A DNA stretch of 64,000 bases from Proteus columbae. GTDB taxonomy: Bacteria > Pseudomonadota > Gammaproteobacteria > Enterobacterales > Enterobacteriaceae. Within the stretch, counting starts at the first letter, position 1. Every line of letters starts with the position of its first letter. The position numbers and the translations under genes are program-made. Under the pieces are notes generated by a model. That model saw only the letters and a list, made by a program, of their open reading frames with translations. It searched no databases and was not told the origin of the DNA. Of this stretch, positions 57,010 to 64,000 are shown piece after piece. The stretch covers positions 33,284 to 97,283 of the forward strand of contig NZ_NGVR01000011.1 of assembly GCF_002777965.1 (NCBI RefSeq), given 5' to 3'.

Positions 57010-57021
57010 ATACGACCGTAT
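57010..57021. promoter_or_regulatory. Candidate SmvR operator
   Basis: ATACGACCGTAT is palindromic apart from its two central bases and lies 18 bases before the smvR ATG in the smvA-smvR divergent region. A TetR-family site is expected there; the assignment is inference. Confidence 0.45.
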
Positions 57022-57038
57022 TGAAAAGAGGTTTTTTT

Positions 57039-57593
57039 ATGGGACGTCAAAGAACCATTGATAGAGAAAAACTGTTAGAAGCTATCTTCGACATTGTAAT
57101 GGAGCAAGGAGCAGCAGCATTAACGATTGATACTGTTGCAAAAAAAATGGGGATCTCAAAAGGGGGCGTTCAATACTGTTTTAGTAGTAAAGAGGCAATG
57201 ATTGATGCCATGTTTGAACACTGGGAAGGCAGTTATGAAACGCAATTTAAAAAAATCGTTGAAAATGATAACTCACCTGATAATCGTGTCGTTGCGCATA
57301 TTCACGCCACACATCATCACGACAAAGTCTCTTTTGCCAAAGGGGCGAGTTTGATGGCAGCATTGCTACAAACGCCTGAATATCTGCAAAGTACAAAAGA
57401 GTGGTATCAGCAACGGTTAGCTGGTGTAGATACAACAACAGAAGCCGGAAAACGTGCACGATTGGCATTTTTAGCGACAGAAGGCACTTTTTTACTGCGT
57501 TATTTTGGATTAATGGATATTGATGATAATGAATGGCAATCTATTTTTGAAGATATTGACTCAGAGTTACTTCAGCAAAGGAAAAAGCAATAA
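57039..57593 (+). CDS. smvR: TetR-family repressor SmvR
   Basis: The 184-residue protein has a TetR helix-turn-helix at residues 25-50 (ALTIDTVAKKMGISKGGVQYCFSSKEAMIDAMF) and a helical ligand domain. The ATG at 57039 follows GAGG at 7 bases and yields MGRQRTIDREKL; a start six codons earlier is less likely. It is divergent from smvA, whose transcription it presumably represses. Confidence 0.85.
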   Translation: MGRQRTIDREKLLEAIFDIVMEQGAAALTIDTVAKKMGISKGGVQYCFSSKEAMIDAMFEHWEGSYETQFKKIVENDNSPDNRVVAHIHATHHHDKVSFAKGASLMAALLQTPEYLQSTKEWYQQRLAGVDTTTEAGKRARLAFLATEGTFLLRYFGLMDIDDNEWQSIFEDIDSELLQQRKKQ

Positions 57594-57632
57594 AAAAGCA
57601 TGTTGTTAATGAGAAGAACAACATGCTTTTTA
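57594..57632. terminator. Bidirectional terminator
   Basis: AAAAGCATGTTGTT and AACAACATGCTTTT form a perfect 14-bp inverted repeat followed by TATT, just after the smvR stop. Confidence 0.88.
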
Positions 57633-57656
57633 TTGAAGATAATCGGGCTAAATGGA

Positions 57657-57703
57657 ATTAGTAATACATTGTAATTAGTAATACATTGTAATTAGTAATA
57701 CAT
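57657..57703. repeat. 17-bp tandem repeat at an operon end
   Basis: ATTAGTAATACATTGTA occurs at 57657-57673 and 57674-57690, then partly at 57691-57703. The third copy contains the last codons and the stop of the ATPase gene read on the minus strand, so the other two look like slippage or duplication copies of the gene's own end. Confidence 0.9.
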
Positions 57704-58447
57704 AGCAATTAGCTTATTATCTAGCTCTTTAACGTCAACGGGGGTATCAAAAATATCTTCGATAATATCTGCTTTCATGATTTCTTTTGGTGAACCGTGA
57801 TAATACAGTTGTCCGTTACGCATGGCTAAAATATAGTCAGAATAAACAGAGGCAAAATTGATATCATGAATAACGATAATAATGGTTTTTCCTAATTCAT
57901 CTGCGGCTTTTCGCAGAAGTTTCATCATGATCACCGCATGCTTCATATCAAGATTATTCAGTGGTTCATCAAGCATGACATATTCTGTGTCTTGGCATAG
58001 TACCATCGCAACATAGGTACGTTGACGTTGCCCACCCGATAATTCATCTAGATAGCGATGACGAAATTCAGTCAGATTTAAAAAGTCTAATGACTCATCA
58101 ATGACTTTTTTATCTTCGAGCGTTAAACGACCTTTGCTGTAAGGATAGCGCCCAAAACCGACTAATTCTTCTACGGTTAAACGACTAACAAACTGGTTTT
58201 CTTGGCGCAGTATTGAGAGATTTTTAGCAAGAACATCGCTATCAGTTGCAGCAACATCCATACCATTAACGCTCACCATACCACTTTCAGGAAGTAATAG
58301 ACGTCCAATAACAGAAAGTAGTGTGGATTTACCCGCGCCATTAGGGCCTATGATCGAAGTAATACCGCCACGTTGAATTGTTGTTGTAATATTATCGAGA
58401 ACGGTTGTGTCTTGATAACGTTTTGATATTTTGCTGATTTCAATCAT
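57692..58447 (-). CDS. Iron-siderophore ABC transporter ATPase
   Basis: The 251-residue ATPase powers an iron-chelate importer. Walker A is GPNGAGKSTLL near residues 37-47, the ABC signature LSGGQRQRTYVAM near 136-148, and Walker B VMLDEPLNNLD just after, with the switch histidine in VIHDINFA. It belongs to the FecE/FepC group, near the catecholate-type importers CeuD, VctC and YclP by general appearance. It is the last gene of a four-gene operon, one base after the permease stop. Confidence 0.88.
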   Translation of the reverse strand: MIEISKISKRYQDTTVLDNITTTIQRGGITSIIGPNGAGKSTLLSVIGRLLLPESGMVSVNGMDVAATDSDVLAKNLSILRQENQFVSRLTVEELVGFGRYPYSKGRLTLEDKKVIDESLDFLNLTEFRHRYLDELSGGQRQRTYVAMVLCQDTEYVMLDEPLNNLDMKHAVIMMKLLRKAADELGKTIIIVIHDINFASVYSDYILAMRNGQLYYHGSPKEIMKADIIEDIFDTPVDVKELDNKLIAMYY

Positions 58448-58448
58448 A

Positions 58449-59456
58449 TTAAAGTCTTCTTAACACCAAATAGATAAAGAACATCCCACCAACAAACTCA
58501 ATCACAACAGAAAGTGTTCCTGTCATTTTTAAGCCATATTCTAAAACTAGTTGTCCACCGATTAAGGCAATAGTACCCAGTAGAAAAGCTACGGGCATCA
58601 AGAAACGGTGTTGGCTACTACCACTAATGTGATAAGCAAGGTTAGCCACAATTAAACCCAAGAAGGTTAACGGGCCAACTAAAGCGGTAGAAACTGCAAC
58701 TAAAACAGAAATCAGTAACAAAATATAAGTGGTCTGTTTGCGGTAATTAATACCAAGGTTAATGGCATTTGCTTGTCCTAATGCCATTACATCAAAGCTA
58801 TAACGCATACGCCAAAGTAAAACACCGACAACCACAATCATGGCTAAGGCACAAAAGATAAGATCAGGAGTGGCACGAGTGAAGGTGGCAAACATGCGAC
58901 CTTGTAAGATGGAAAACTCATTAGGATCCATCAAGCGTTGTAATAGCGTAGCCGAACTACGAAATAGCGTTCCTAAAATAATCCCAATCATCAGGACTAA
59001 ATTAATGTTAAAGCGTACAGAGCTAAACAGCCAACGATAGAGCACCACTGAAAATAGTACCAACAATGCTGATTCTAAAAAGAACTTTGATAGGTTCAGC
59101 ATCCACGAGGCAGGCATATCGCCTTCAAAGAAGACAAACACAGTTTGTAGCAACACAAACAGGGCTTCTAACCCCATAAGTGAAGGTGTCAAAATACGGT
59201 TATTCGCGATGGTTTGAAACAATATCGTGGAAACACCAGCGGCAAACGCCACCACAATCATCGTAAGTACAATATATGCACGATGAGTCAGAATATAAGA
59301 GATATTGCCGTTTAGGTTTATCGTCATAAATAACACAATAGATAATAACGATGCCCCTAATAATAACCAGATACGAGACATCGGCGAGAGGCGCGTTTTC
59401 TTATGTTCGACAGCGCCAGTACATTTGCTAATTATGGATGAATTAACTTTTTGCAT
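58449..59456 (-). CDS. Iron-siderophore ABC transporter permease (second)
   Basis: The 335-residue FecCD-family permease has about nine hydrophobic helices after a 25-residue cytoplasmic N-terminus. Family features are the GxxxxG-rich loops (FQTIANNRILTPSLMGLEALFVLL; GPLTFLGLIVANLAYHISGSSQHR). The start overlaps the upstream permease by 14 bases. It forms a heterodimeric channel with that permease. Confidence 0.87.
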   Translation of the reverse strand: MQKVNSSIISKCTGAVEHKKTRLSPMSRIWLLLGASLLSIVLFMTINLNGNISYILTHRAYIVLTMIVVAFAAGVSTILFQTIANNRILTPSLMGLEALFVLLQTVFVFFEGDMPASWMLNLSKFFLESALLVLFSVVLYRWLFSSVRFNINLVLMIGIILGTLFRSSATLLQRLMDPNEFSILQGRMFATFTRATPDLIFCALAMIVVVGVLLWRMRYSFDVMALGQANAINLGINYRKQTTYILLLISVLVAVSTALVGPLTFLGLIVANLAYHISGSSQHRFLMPVAFLLGTIALIGGQLVLEYGLKMTGTLSVVIEFVGGMFFIYLVLRRL

Positions 59457-60405
59457 AACGTTGCTGCTTTAATATTAAGAAAAGGAAAATAACGGCACCC
59501 ACTGCACCTAAAATAACGCTGGCAGGAATTTCAAATGGGTAGCGAATAAGGCGACCAATCACATCACACAGTAAAACAATCGCACCACCACTCAAGCAAA
59601 CCCAAGGAATGGTTTTGCGGATATTATCACCCATCACTAAGCTCACCAGATTGGGGACAATCAAGCCGAGGAAAGGTAATGCACCGACAACAGAAACAAC
59701 GACGCCACTAATTAGTGCAATAATGGATAACCCAATGATCATCACTTTGCGGTAATTGAGTCCCACATTAATGGAAAATTCACGCCCCATTCCGGCAACA
59801 GTAAAGCTATCTGCAACCCAACACGCCATGATTGCTAGTGCACCGACAAGCCATAACAGCTCATAACGGCCTTGTAACACACTTGAGAAATCGCCACTTG
59901 TCCATGCATCTAATGATTGCAGTAAATCGAAATACACCGCTAAGAAGATGGTAAGTGCGCCAATAACCGCACTGAGCATAATGCCAACCAAAGGAACTAT
60001 CAGTGTTGTTTTTAAGGTGATCCTTTGCAAAAGCAACATAAACAACAAAGTACCAAGAAGGGCAAAAACAGTTGCGACCATCATTTTGGTAAAGATGCCA
60101 GCCGCGGGAAAGAGCAGCATGACGACTAATAATCCAAGACTTGCAGATTGTGTTGTTCCTGCAAGAGAGGGTTCAACAAAGCGGTTTTGGGTGAGTAGTT
60201 GCATGATTAAACCTGCAACACTAATGGCACCACCGGCGAGTAATAATGATAGGGTTCTTGGAACACGGCTGATAAAGAAGATATCGCGCATATCGGGATC
60301 AGAAAAAAGCGAAGCAGGAGTAATATCTCCTGCGCCGACAAATAGACTGATCATTGAGAGGATAGCGATACCTCCTATCCCCAATGATAAATGGAACGTT
60401 TTCAT
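59443..60405 (-). CDS. Iron-siderophore ABC transporter permease (first)
   Basis: The 320-residue FecCD-family permease shows RVPRTLSLLLAGGAISVAGLIMQLLTQNRFVEPSLAGTT, the hallmark first block, and GALPFLGLIVPNLVSLVMGDN, the ATPase-contact loop. About nine transmembrane helices. It lies 9 bases after the binding-protein gene in the four-gene operon. Confidence 0.88.
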   Translation of the reverse strand: MKTFHLSLGIGGIAILSMISLFVGAGDITPASLFSDPDMRDIFFISRVPRTLSLLLAGGAISVAGLIMQLLTQNRFVEPSLAGTTQSASLGLLVVMLLFPAAGIFTKMMVATVFALLGTLLFMLLLQRITLKTTLIVPLVGIMLSAVIGALTIFLAVYFDLLQSLDAWTSGDFSSVLQGRYELLWLVGALAIMACWVADSFTVAGMGREFSINVGLNYRKVMIIGLSIIALISGVVVSVVGALPFLGLIVPNLVSLVMGDNIRKTIPWVCLSGGAIVLLCDVIGRLIRYPFEIPASVILGAVGAVIFLFLILKQQRYAKS

Positions 60406-60414
60406 TCAGTTATT

Positions 60415-61374
60415 TTATTTTTTTTGATCCAATGCCTGATTAATTGTATCCATTAAGCGAGAGTAAGTTTGGATCCCGCCAGAAATATAAATGGAACTTG
60501 CGTCAAGATAGATAACTTGGTCTTTGTTCCAAGCATTTACTTTTCTTACCAGAGCATTATCAAGAACTTGTTGAGCTGGTTGTGAATCTTCACGACCAAT
60601 CGCTGCGTCACGGTCAATAACAAACATCCAGTCTGGGTTAAGTTTTAACAGTAATTCAGAGTTAACGATGTTGCCGTGTGAACCTGGGCTATCAAAAACA
60701 TAAGCTGGTTCAAAACCTAATACATCATAGATAAAGCCAAAGCGAGAGCCTGGGCCATAAGCTGAAATTTTACCGCCACTGACTAAAACGACCATCGCTT
60801 TACCTGCATCTGGTGTTTTGGTTTTTACGGTATCAATTTTGCTATTGAAATCAGCCAGTAATTTTTTGGCTTGTTCTTCTTTGCCAAAAATTTGACCTAA
60901 TGTTGTTGTACGCTCAGCAAGGCTTTCAACGAAACGCTTAGGATCGATATCCATTGAAATCGCTGGTGCAATTTCACTTAATTTTGCATACGCATCACGA
61001 GCACGGCTACCACTTAAAATCAGATCTGGCGCTGTTGTGCTGAGCTTTTCATAGTTCGGCTCAAATAATGCACCTTCATTGATATAGTCGTTCGGATTGG
61101 TGTATTTCTCTAAGAATTTTGGTAAATGAACATTCGTTTGTGGAAGACCAACAATAGAAACGCCTAATGCATCAATAATATCAAGGGTTTCCATATTCAT
61201 CACAACCACTTTTTGTGGGTGTGCAGGGATTTCAGTTGTCCCTTGAAAATGTTCAATCGTGAGAGTTTGTTTCTCTGCTGATTGTGTTGTTGATGTGTCT
61301 TGAGCGTTATCACAACCTGCGATAACAAGTGAAGAAAGCAGTAAGAACAGTGGGCTTAATGACTTTTTAAACAT
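60415..61374 (-). CDS. Siderophore-binding lipoprotein of an ABC importer
   Basis: This periplasmic binding protein captures an iron chelate. It begins with a lipoprotein signal: basic MFKKSL, a hydrophobic run, and the lipobox VIAGC at the expected place. The mature part is a class III binding protein with a helix backbone (VVVMNMETLDIIDALGV; LLILKLN-type ends; MFVIDRDAAIGRED). By general look it is near CeuE, YclQ and VctP, which bind catecholate siderophores. I start at the ATG at 61374, with GGGAAAG upstream, four codons inside the longest frame. First gene of the operon, behind a possible Fur box. Confidence 0.86.
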   Translation of the reverse strand: MFKKSLSPLFLLLSSLVIAGCDNAQDTSTTQSAEKQTLTIEHFQGTTEIPAHPQKVVVMNMETLDIIDALGVSIVGLPQTNVHLPKFLEKYTNPNDYINEGALFEPNYEKLSTTAPDLILSGSRARDAYAKLSEIAPAISMDIDPKRFVESLAERTTTLGQIFGKEEQAKKLLADFNSKIDTVKTKTPDAGKAMVVLVSGGKISAYGPGSRFGFIYDVLGFEPAYVFDSPGSHGNIVNSELLLKLNPDWMFVIDRDAAIGREDSQPAQQVLDNALVRKVNAWNKDQVIYLDASSIYISGGIQTYSRLMDTINQALDQKK

Positions 61375-61478
61375 TCTCTTTCCCATATTGTTGCAACACG
61401 AAATAACACGGATCTTTACAGCAGTGGCCTAAATGTCGATCCACAAAGAAGACGATAATACCATCAAAAGCATAAAGA

Positions 61479-61509
61479 GTAATGATACTAATTCACATTC
61501 TCATAATAA
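61479..61509. promoter_or_regulatory. Possible Fur box
   Basis: TAATGATACTAATTCACATTCTCATAATAA-type sequence (TAATGATA ... TTCTCATAA) fits overlapping Fur hexamers imperfectly. It lies about 110 bases before the siderophore-binding-protein gene, where iron control is expected. Confidence 0.55.
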
Positions 61510-61618
61510 TAAAGGATTAACTTGACTAAAATGGCGAAATTTTGAGAGTGGTCATAGGTGTTAATAAGAAAGACAAATTTCGTGACGAGAAAGAACTCTT
61601 CAGATTATTTGCTCAATT

Positions 61619-61634
61619 TGTGAAGAGTGTCAAA
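61619..61634. promoter_or_regulatory. Possible CRP site before chbBCA
   Basis: TGTGAAGAGTGTCAAA fits TGTGA-N6-TCACA at eight of ten core bases. E. coli chb is CRP dependent, so a site about 200 bases upstream of chbB is plausible. Confidence 0.5.
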
Positions 61635-61827
61635 AGAGTAGGTCAAGGAGAGACAATTCTGAACCTATAAGAAATATCGTTAACTAGTATCATTGCGTAT
61701 ACTTTATTCAAGCAGAAACAATCCTTATTTTAATCTTACTTCGGTTTCTGTACTGACACAGTAATGAATGCACAAGAGAAAGCCTTGTTATCTCTAGGGT
61801 AAATCGTTGCCAACTCAAGAGGGTTTT

Positions 61828-62154
61828 ATGCAAAAGAAATATATTTACTTATTTTGTTCTGCTGGCATGTCAACATCTCTTCTCGTGACCAAAATGCGAG
61901 CACAAGCAGAAAAATATGAAGTTCCTGTGGTTATTGAAGCATTTCCTGAAACCTTAGCGGCACAAAAAGGACAGGATGCGGATCTGATTTTACTTGGTCC
62001 ACAAATTAGCTGGATGTTGCCTGATATCCAAAAATTACTCCCTAATAAACCGGTCGAAGTGATCGATTCTTTGTTATACGGAAAAGTAGATGGCTTAGGT
62101 GTGTTAAAAGCCGCTGTCGCCTCTATTAAAAAAGCATCTGCAACAACAAATTAA
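61828..62154 (+). CDS. chbB: PTS EIIB, N,N'-diacetylchitobiose/cellobiose type
   Basis: ChbB passes phosphate from ChbA to the sugar carried by ChbC. The 108-residue protein has the phosphorylated cysteine at residue 10 in [12 protein letters not shown] and the family block [14 protein letters not shown]. The ATG at 61828 follows GAGGG; a TTG start seven codons earlier is less likely. It opens the chbBCA operon. Confidence 0.92.
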   Translation: MQKKYIYLFCSAGMSTSLLVTKMRAQAEKYEVPVVIEAFPETLAAQKGQDADLILLGPQISWMLPDIQKLLPNKPVEVIDSLLYGKVDGLGVLKAAVASIKKASATTN

Positions 62155-62248
62155 TTCTATTTTTTATTTTTTTATTATTTCTATTCCAGTCAAAGAGCGA
62201 ATTTTTCAGCAAGCCGAGCAATTAGCGGCATTTTAAGGGTATTTTTCT

Positions 62249-63607
62249 ATGAGTAAGTTTATTGGTTCACTTGAAAAGGTACTCCTTCCTTTTGCGGTTA
62301 AAATTGGAAAGCAACCTCACGTTAATGCGATTAAAAATGGCTTTATTCGTTTAATGCCATTAACCCTTGCAGGGGCAATGTTTGTTCTTATCAATAACGT
62401 CTTTCTTAGTTTTGGTGACGGCTCCTTCTTTTATTCTTTAGGTATCCGCCTTGATGCATCAACAATAGAAACTCTCAATGGTTTTAAAGCCATAGGGGGG
62501 AATGTCTATAATGGTACATTGGGCATTATGTCGTTGATGGCACCGTTCTTTATCGGAATGGCATTAGCAGAAGAACGTAAAGTTGACCCGATTGCGGCAG
62601 GTTTACTTTCTATTGCAGCCTTTATGACAGTAACACCTTATAACGCCGGTGGTGCTTATGCAGTAGGCGCTAATTGGTTAGGTGGAGCAAATATTATTTC
62701 AGGTATCATTATTGGTCTTGTTGTGGCTGAAATGTTTACCTTTATTGTGCGCCGTAACTGGGTTATCCGTTTACCAGATAGCGTACCTGCGTCTGTTTCA
62801 CGTTCATTCTCTGCATTAATTCCGGGCTTTATTATCTTATCAGTTATGGGAATTGTCTCGTGGGGATTAGCGACGTATGAAACGAACTTCCATCAAATTA
62901 TTTTAGATTCTATCTCAACACCATTAGCATCAATGGGCTCTGTGGTTGGTTGGGCTTACGTTATCTTCACCTCTTTACTGTGGTTCTTTGGTATTCATGG
63001 ATCACTCGCACTTGCTGCACTTGATAGTGGCATTATGACGCCTTGGGCGTTAGAGAACGTCTCAATTTATACTGAATATGGTTCAGTGGAAGCTGCGCTT
63101 GCAGCGGGTAAGACCTTCCATCTCTGGGCGAAACCAATGTTAGATTCCTTTATCTTCTTAGGGGGTACAGGGGCAACACTGGGACTTATTCTGGCTATCT
63201 TTATCGCATCTCGTCGTGCCGATCATCGCCAAGTAGCAAAACTGGCATTACCAGCAGGTTTATTCCAAATTAACGAACCGATTATTTTTGGTCTGCCTGT
63301 GATTATGAACCCAGTGATGTTTATTCCATTTATTCTTATTCAGCCTATTCTTGCCGCGATTACTGTGACTGCTTATTACTTGGGGATAATCCCACCAGTG
63401 ACAAATATTGCGCCGTGGACAATGCCAACTGGGCTAGGAGCCTTCTTTAATACCAACGGTAGTATTGCGGCACTGTTATTAGCACTGTTTAACTTGGGTG
63501 TTGCCACACTGATTTATCTTCCTTTCGTGATTATTTCAAATAAAGCTCAAACTGAAATTGAAAAAGAAGAAAGTGAAGAAGATATTGCCAATGCATTGAA
63601 ATTTTAA
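62249..63607 (+). CDS. chbC: PTS EIIC, N,N'-diacetylchitobiose/cellobiose type
   Basis: ChbC is the membrane channel of the chitobiose PTS. The 452-residue protein has about ten hydrophobic helices and lactose/cellobiose EIIC blocks ([60 protein letters not shown], with the substrate-contacting NEP motif). It lies between chbB and chbA, as in E. coli. Intact, with an acidic C-terminal tail. Confidence 0.92.
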   Translation: MSKFIGSLEKVLLPFAVKIGKQPHVNAIKNGFIRLMPLTLAGAMFVLINNVFLSFGDGSFFYSLGIRLDASTIETLNGFKAIGGNVYNGTLGIMSLMAPFFIGMALAEERKVDPIAAGLLSIAAFMTVTPYNAGGAYAVGANWLGGANIISGIIIGLVVAEMFTFIVRRNWVIRLPDSVPASVSRSFSALIPGFIILSVMGIVSWGLATYETNFHQIILDSISTPLASMGSVVGWAYVIFTSLLWFFGIHGSLALAALDSGIMTPWALENVSIYTEYGSVEAALAAGKTFHLWAKPMLDSFIFLGGTGATLGLILAIFIASRRADHRQVAKLALPAGLFQINEPIIFGLPVIMNPVMFIPFILIQPILAAITVTAYYLGIIPPVTNIAPWTMPTGLGAFFNTNGSIAALLLALFNLGVATLIYLPFVIISNKAQTEIEKEESEEDIANALKF

Positions 63608-63665
63608 GTAATAGAAAACACAAGTGCAGAGGCTTCTCTGCACTTGCCAGTGTCAAAGAGGAAAT

Positions 63666-64000
63666 ATGATGTTAGATATTGAAAATGCCGTTGATAGCAG
63701 TGCAACCGATGATGAATTTGAAGAGATCATTATGGGGCTTATCATTAACTCCGGCCAAGCACGTAGTGTGGCTTATGGTGCATTAAAAAAAGCCAAAGAA
63801 GGTGATTTTGATGGCGCGAGAAAATTAATGGAACAATCTCGCGAAGCATTAAATGAAGCACATAAAATACAAACTCGTTTAATTGGTGATGACCAAGGTG
63901 TAGGAAAAACGAAAGTCAGTTTGGTATTAGTCCACGCACAAGATCATTTAATGACATCGATGTTAGCCAGAGAGTTAGTGACAGAATTAATCGAGTTACA
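63666..64000 (+). CDS. chbA: PTS EIIA, chitobiose type (runs off the window)
   Basis: The first 111 codons of ChbA are present; the frame is open at the window end. It matches E. coli ChbA (FEEIIMGLIINSGQARSVAYGAL; KVSLVLVHAQDHLMTSMLARELVTELIEL). The phosphorylated histidine is His90 in LVHAQDH, with the metal-site aspartate two residues on. Only a few residues should be missing, as E. coli ChbA has 116. Confidence 0.93.
   Translation, partial: MMLDIENAVDSSATDDEFEEIIMGLIINSGQARSVAYGALKKAKEGDFDGARKLMEQSREALNEAHKIQTRLIGDDQGVGKTKVSLVLVHAQDHLMTSMLARELVTELIEL

Larger units (their letters stand above)
61387..61827. other. Divergent control region: iron transporter / chb operon
   Basis: About 440 bases without a gene. 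It holds the possible Fur box (61479-61509) and a CRP-like site (61619-61634), listed separately, and the chbB ribosome site at its right end. Confidence 0.5.

Overview
The window reads as a chromosomal segment of a low-GC enterobacterium, most likely the genus Proteus. The gene content is enterobacterial (gdhA, rsmJ, prlC, selC, yibL, yajD, yaiL, norRVW, fdoGHI, dmsABC, chbBCA). The sialic acid symporter closely matches, from memory, the crystallised Proteus mirabilis SiaT, with scattered substitutions. Species assignment is inference.

Layout: 1-4.3 kb holds gdhA and the rsmJ-prlC pair. selC (tRNA-Sec) at 4.5 kb is followed by a decayed island of about 3 kb: an intact RhuM-family gene, an unrecognised gene with a possible nuclease-like motif series, integrase arm-site-like repeats, a short copy of the selC 3' end and a wrecked second RhuM copy. 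yibL, yajD, a dinD pseudogene, yaiL, a cold-shock-domain gene, a RluA-family gene and ymjA follow. At 12.3-16.3 kb a RpiR regulator precedes a PTS EIICB permease coupled to a fumarate-forming-type lyase. A LeuT-family (NSS) transporter at 16.4-17.7 kb sits behind a leucine-rich leader peptide with a terminator/antiterminator arrangement.

At 18.5-20.2 kb a very AT-rich pair encodes a ParA-like ATPase and a single-domain RelA/SpoT protein; it is the strongest candidate here for an undescribed two-gene system. Next are fdhF (sigma-54-type promoter) and fdoGHI. Both catalytic subunits carry cysteine where E. coli has selenocysteine, although selC is intact. At 28-36 kb lies a full sialic acid regulon: nanM, a KdgM-type porin, nanE, nanK, siaT, nanQ, a RpiR regulator and a eukaryote-like nanA, with shared palindromic operators.

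36-44.4 kb holds a possible 2H phosphoesterase, an OafA-type acyltransferase, an MgtC-family protein, and a cluster of an NHS-type permease, a PhnP-like metallo-beta-lactamase-fold enzyme and a divergent regulator that fuses a LacI repressor to a whole solute-binding protein. 44.4-49.5 kb is the nitric oxide defence set (ytfE, norW, norV, norR with three NorR sites). 49.5-54.1 kb is a DMSO-reductase-type operon with its chaperone. Then come an AraC regulator, the smvA/smvR efflux pair, an iron-siderophore ABC transporter with a possible Fur box, and the start of the chitobiose PTS operon, whose chbA runs off the window end.

Overall the segment is rich in anaerobic respiration (formate, DMSO), NO detoxification and host-sugar use (sialic acid, chitobiose), as expected of an intestinal or urinary-tract bacterium.
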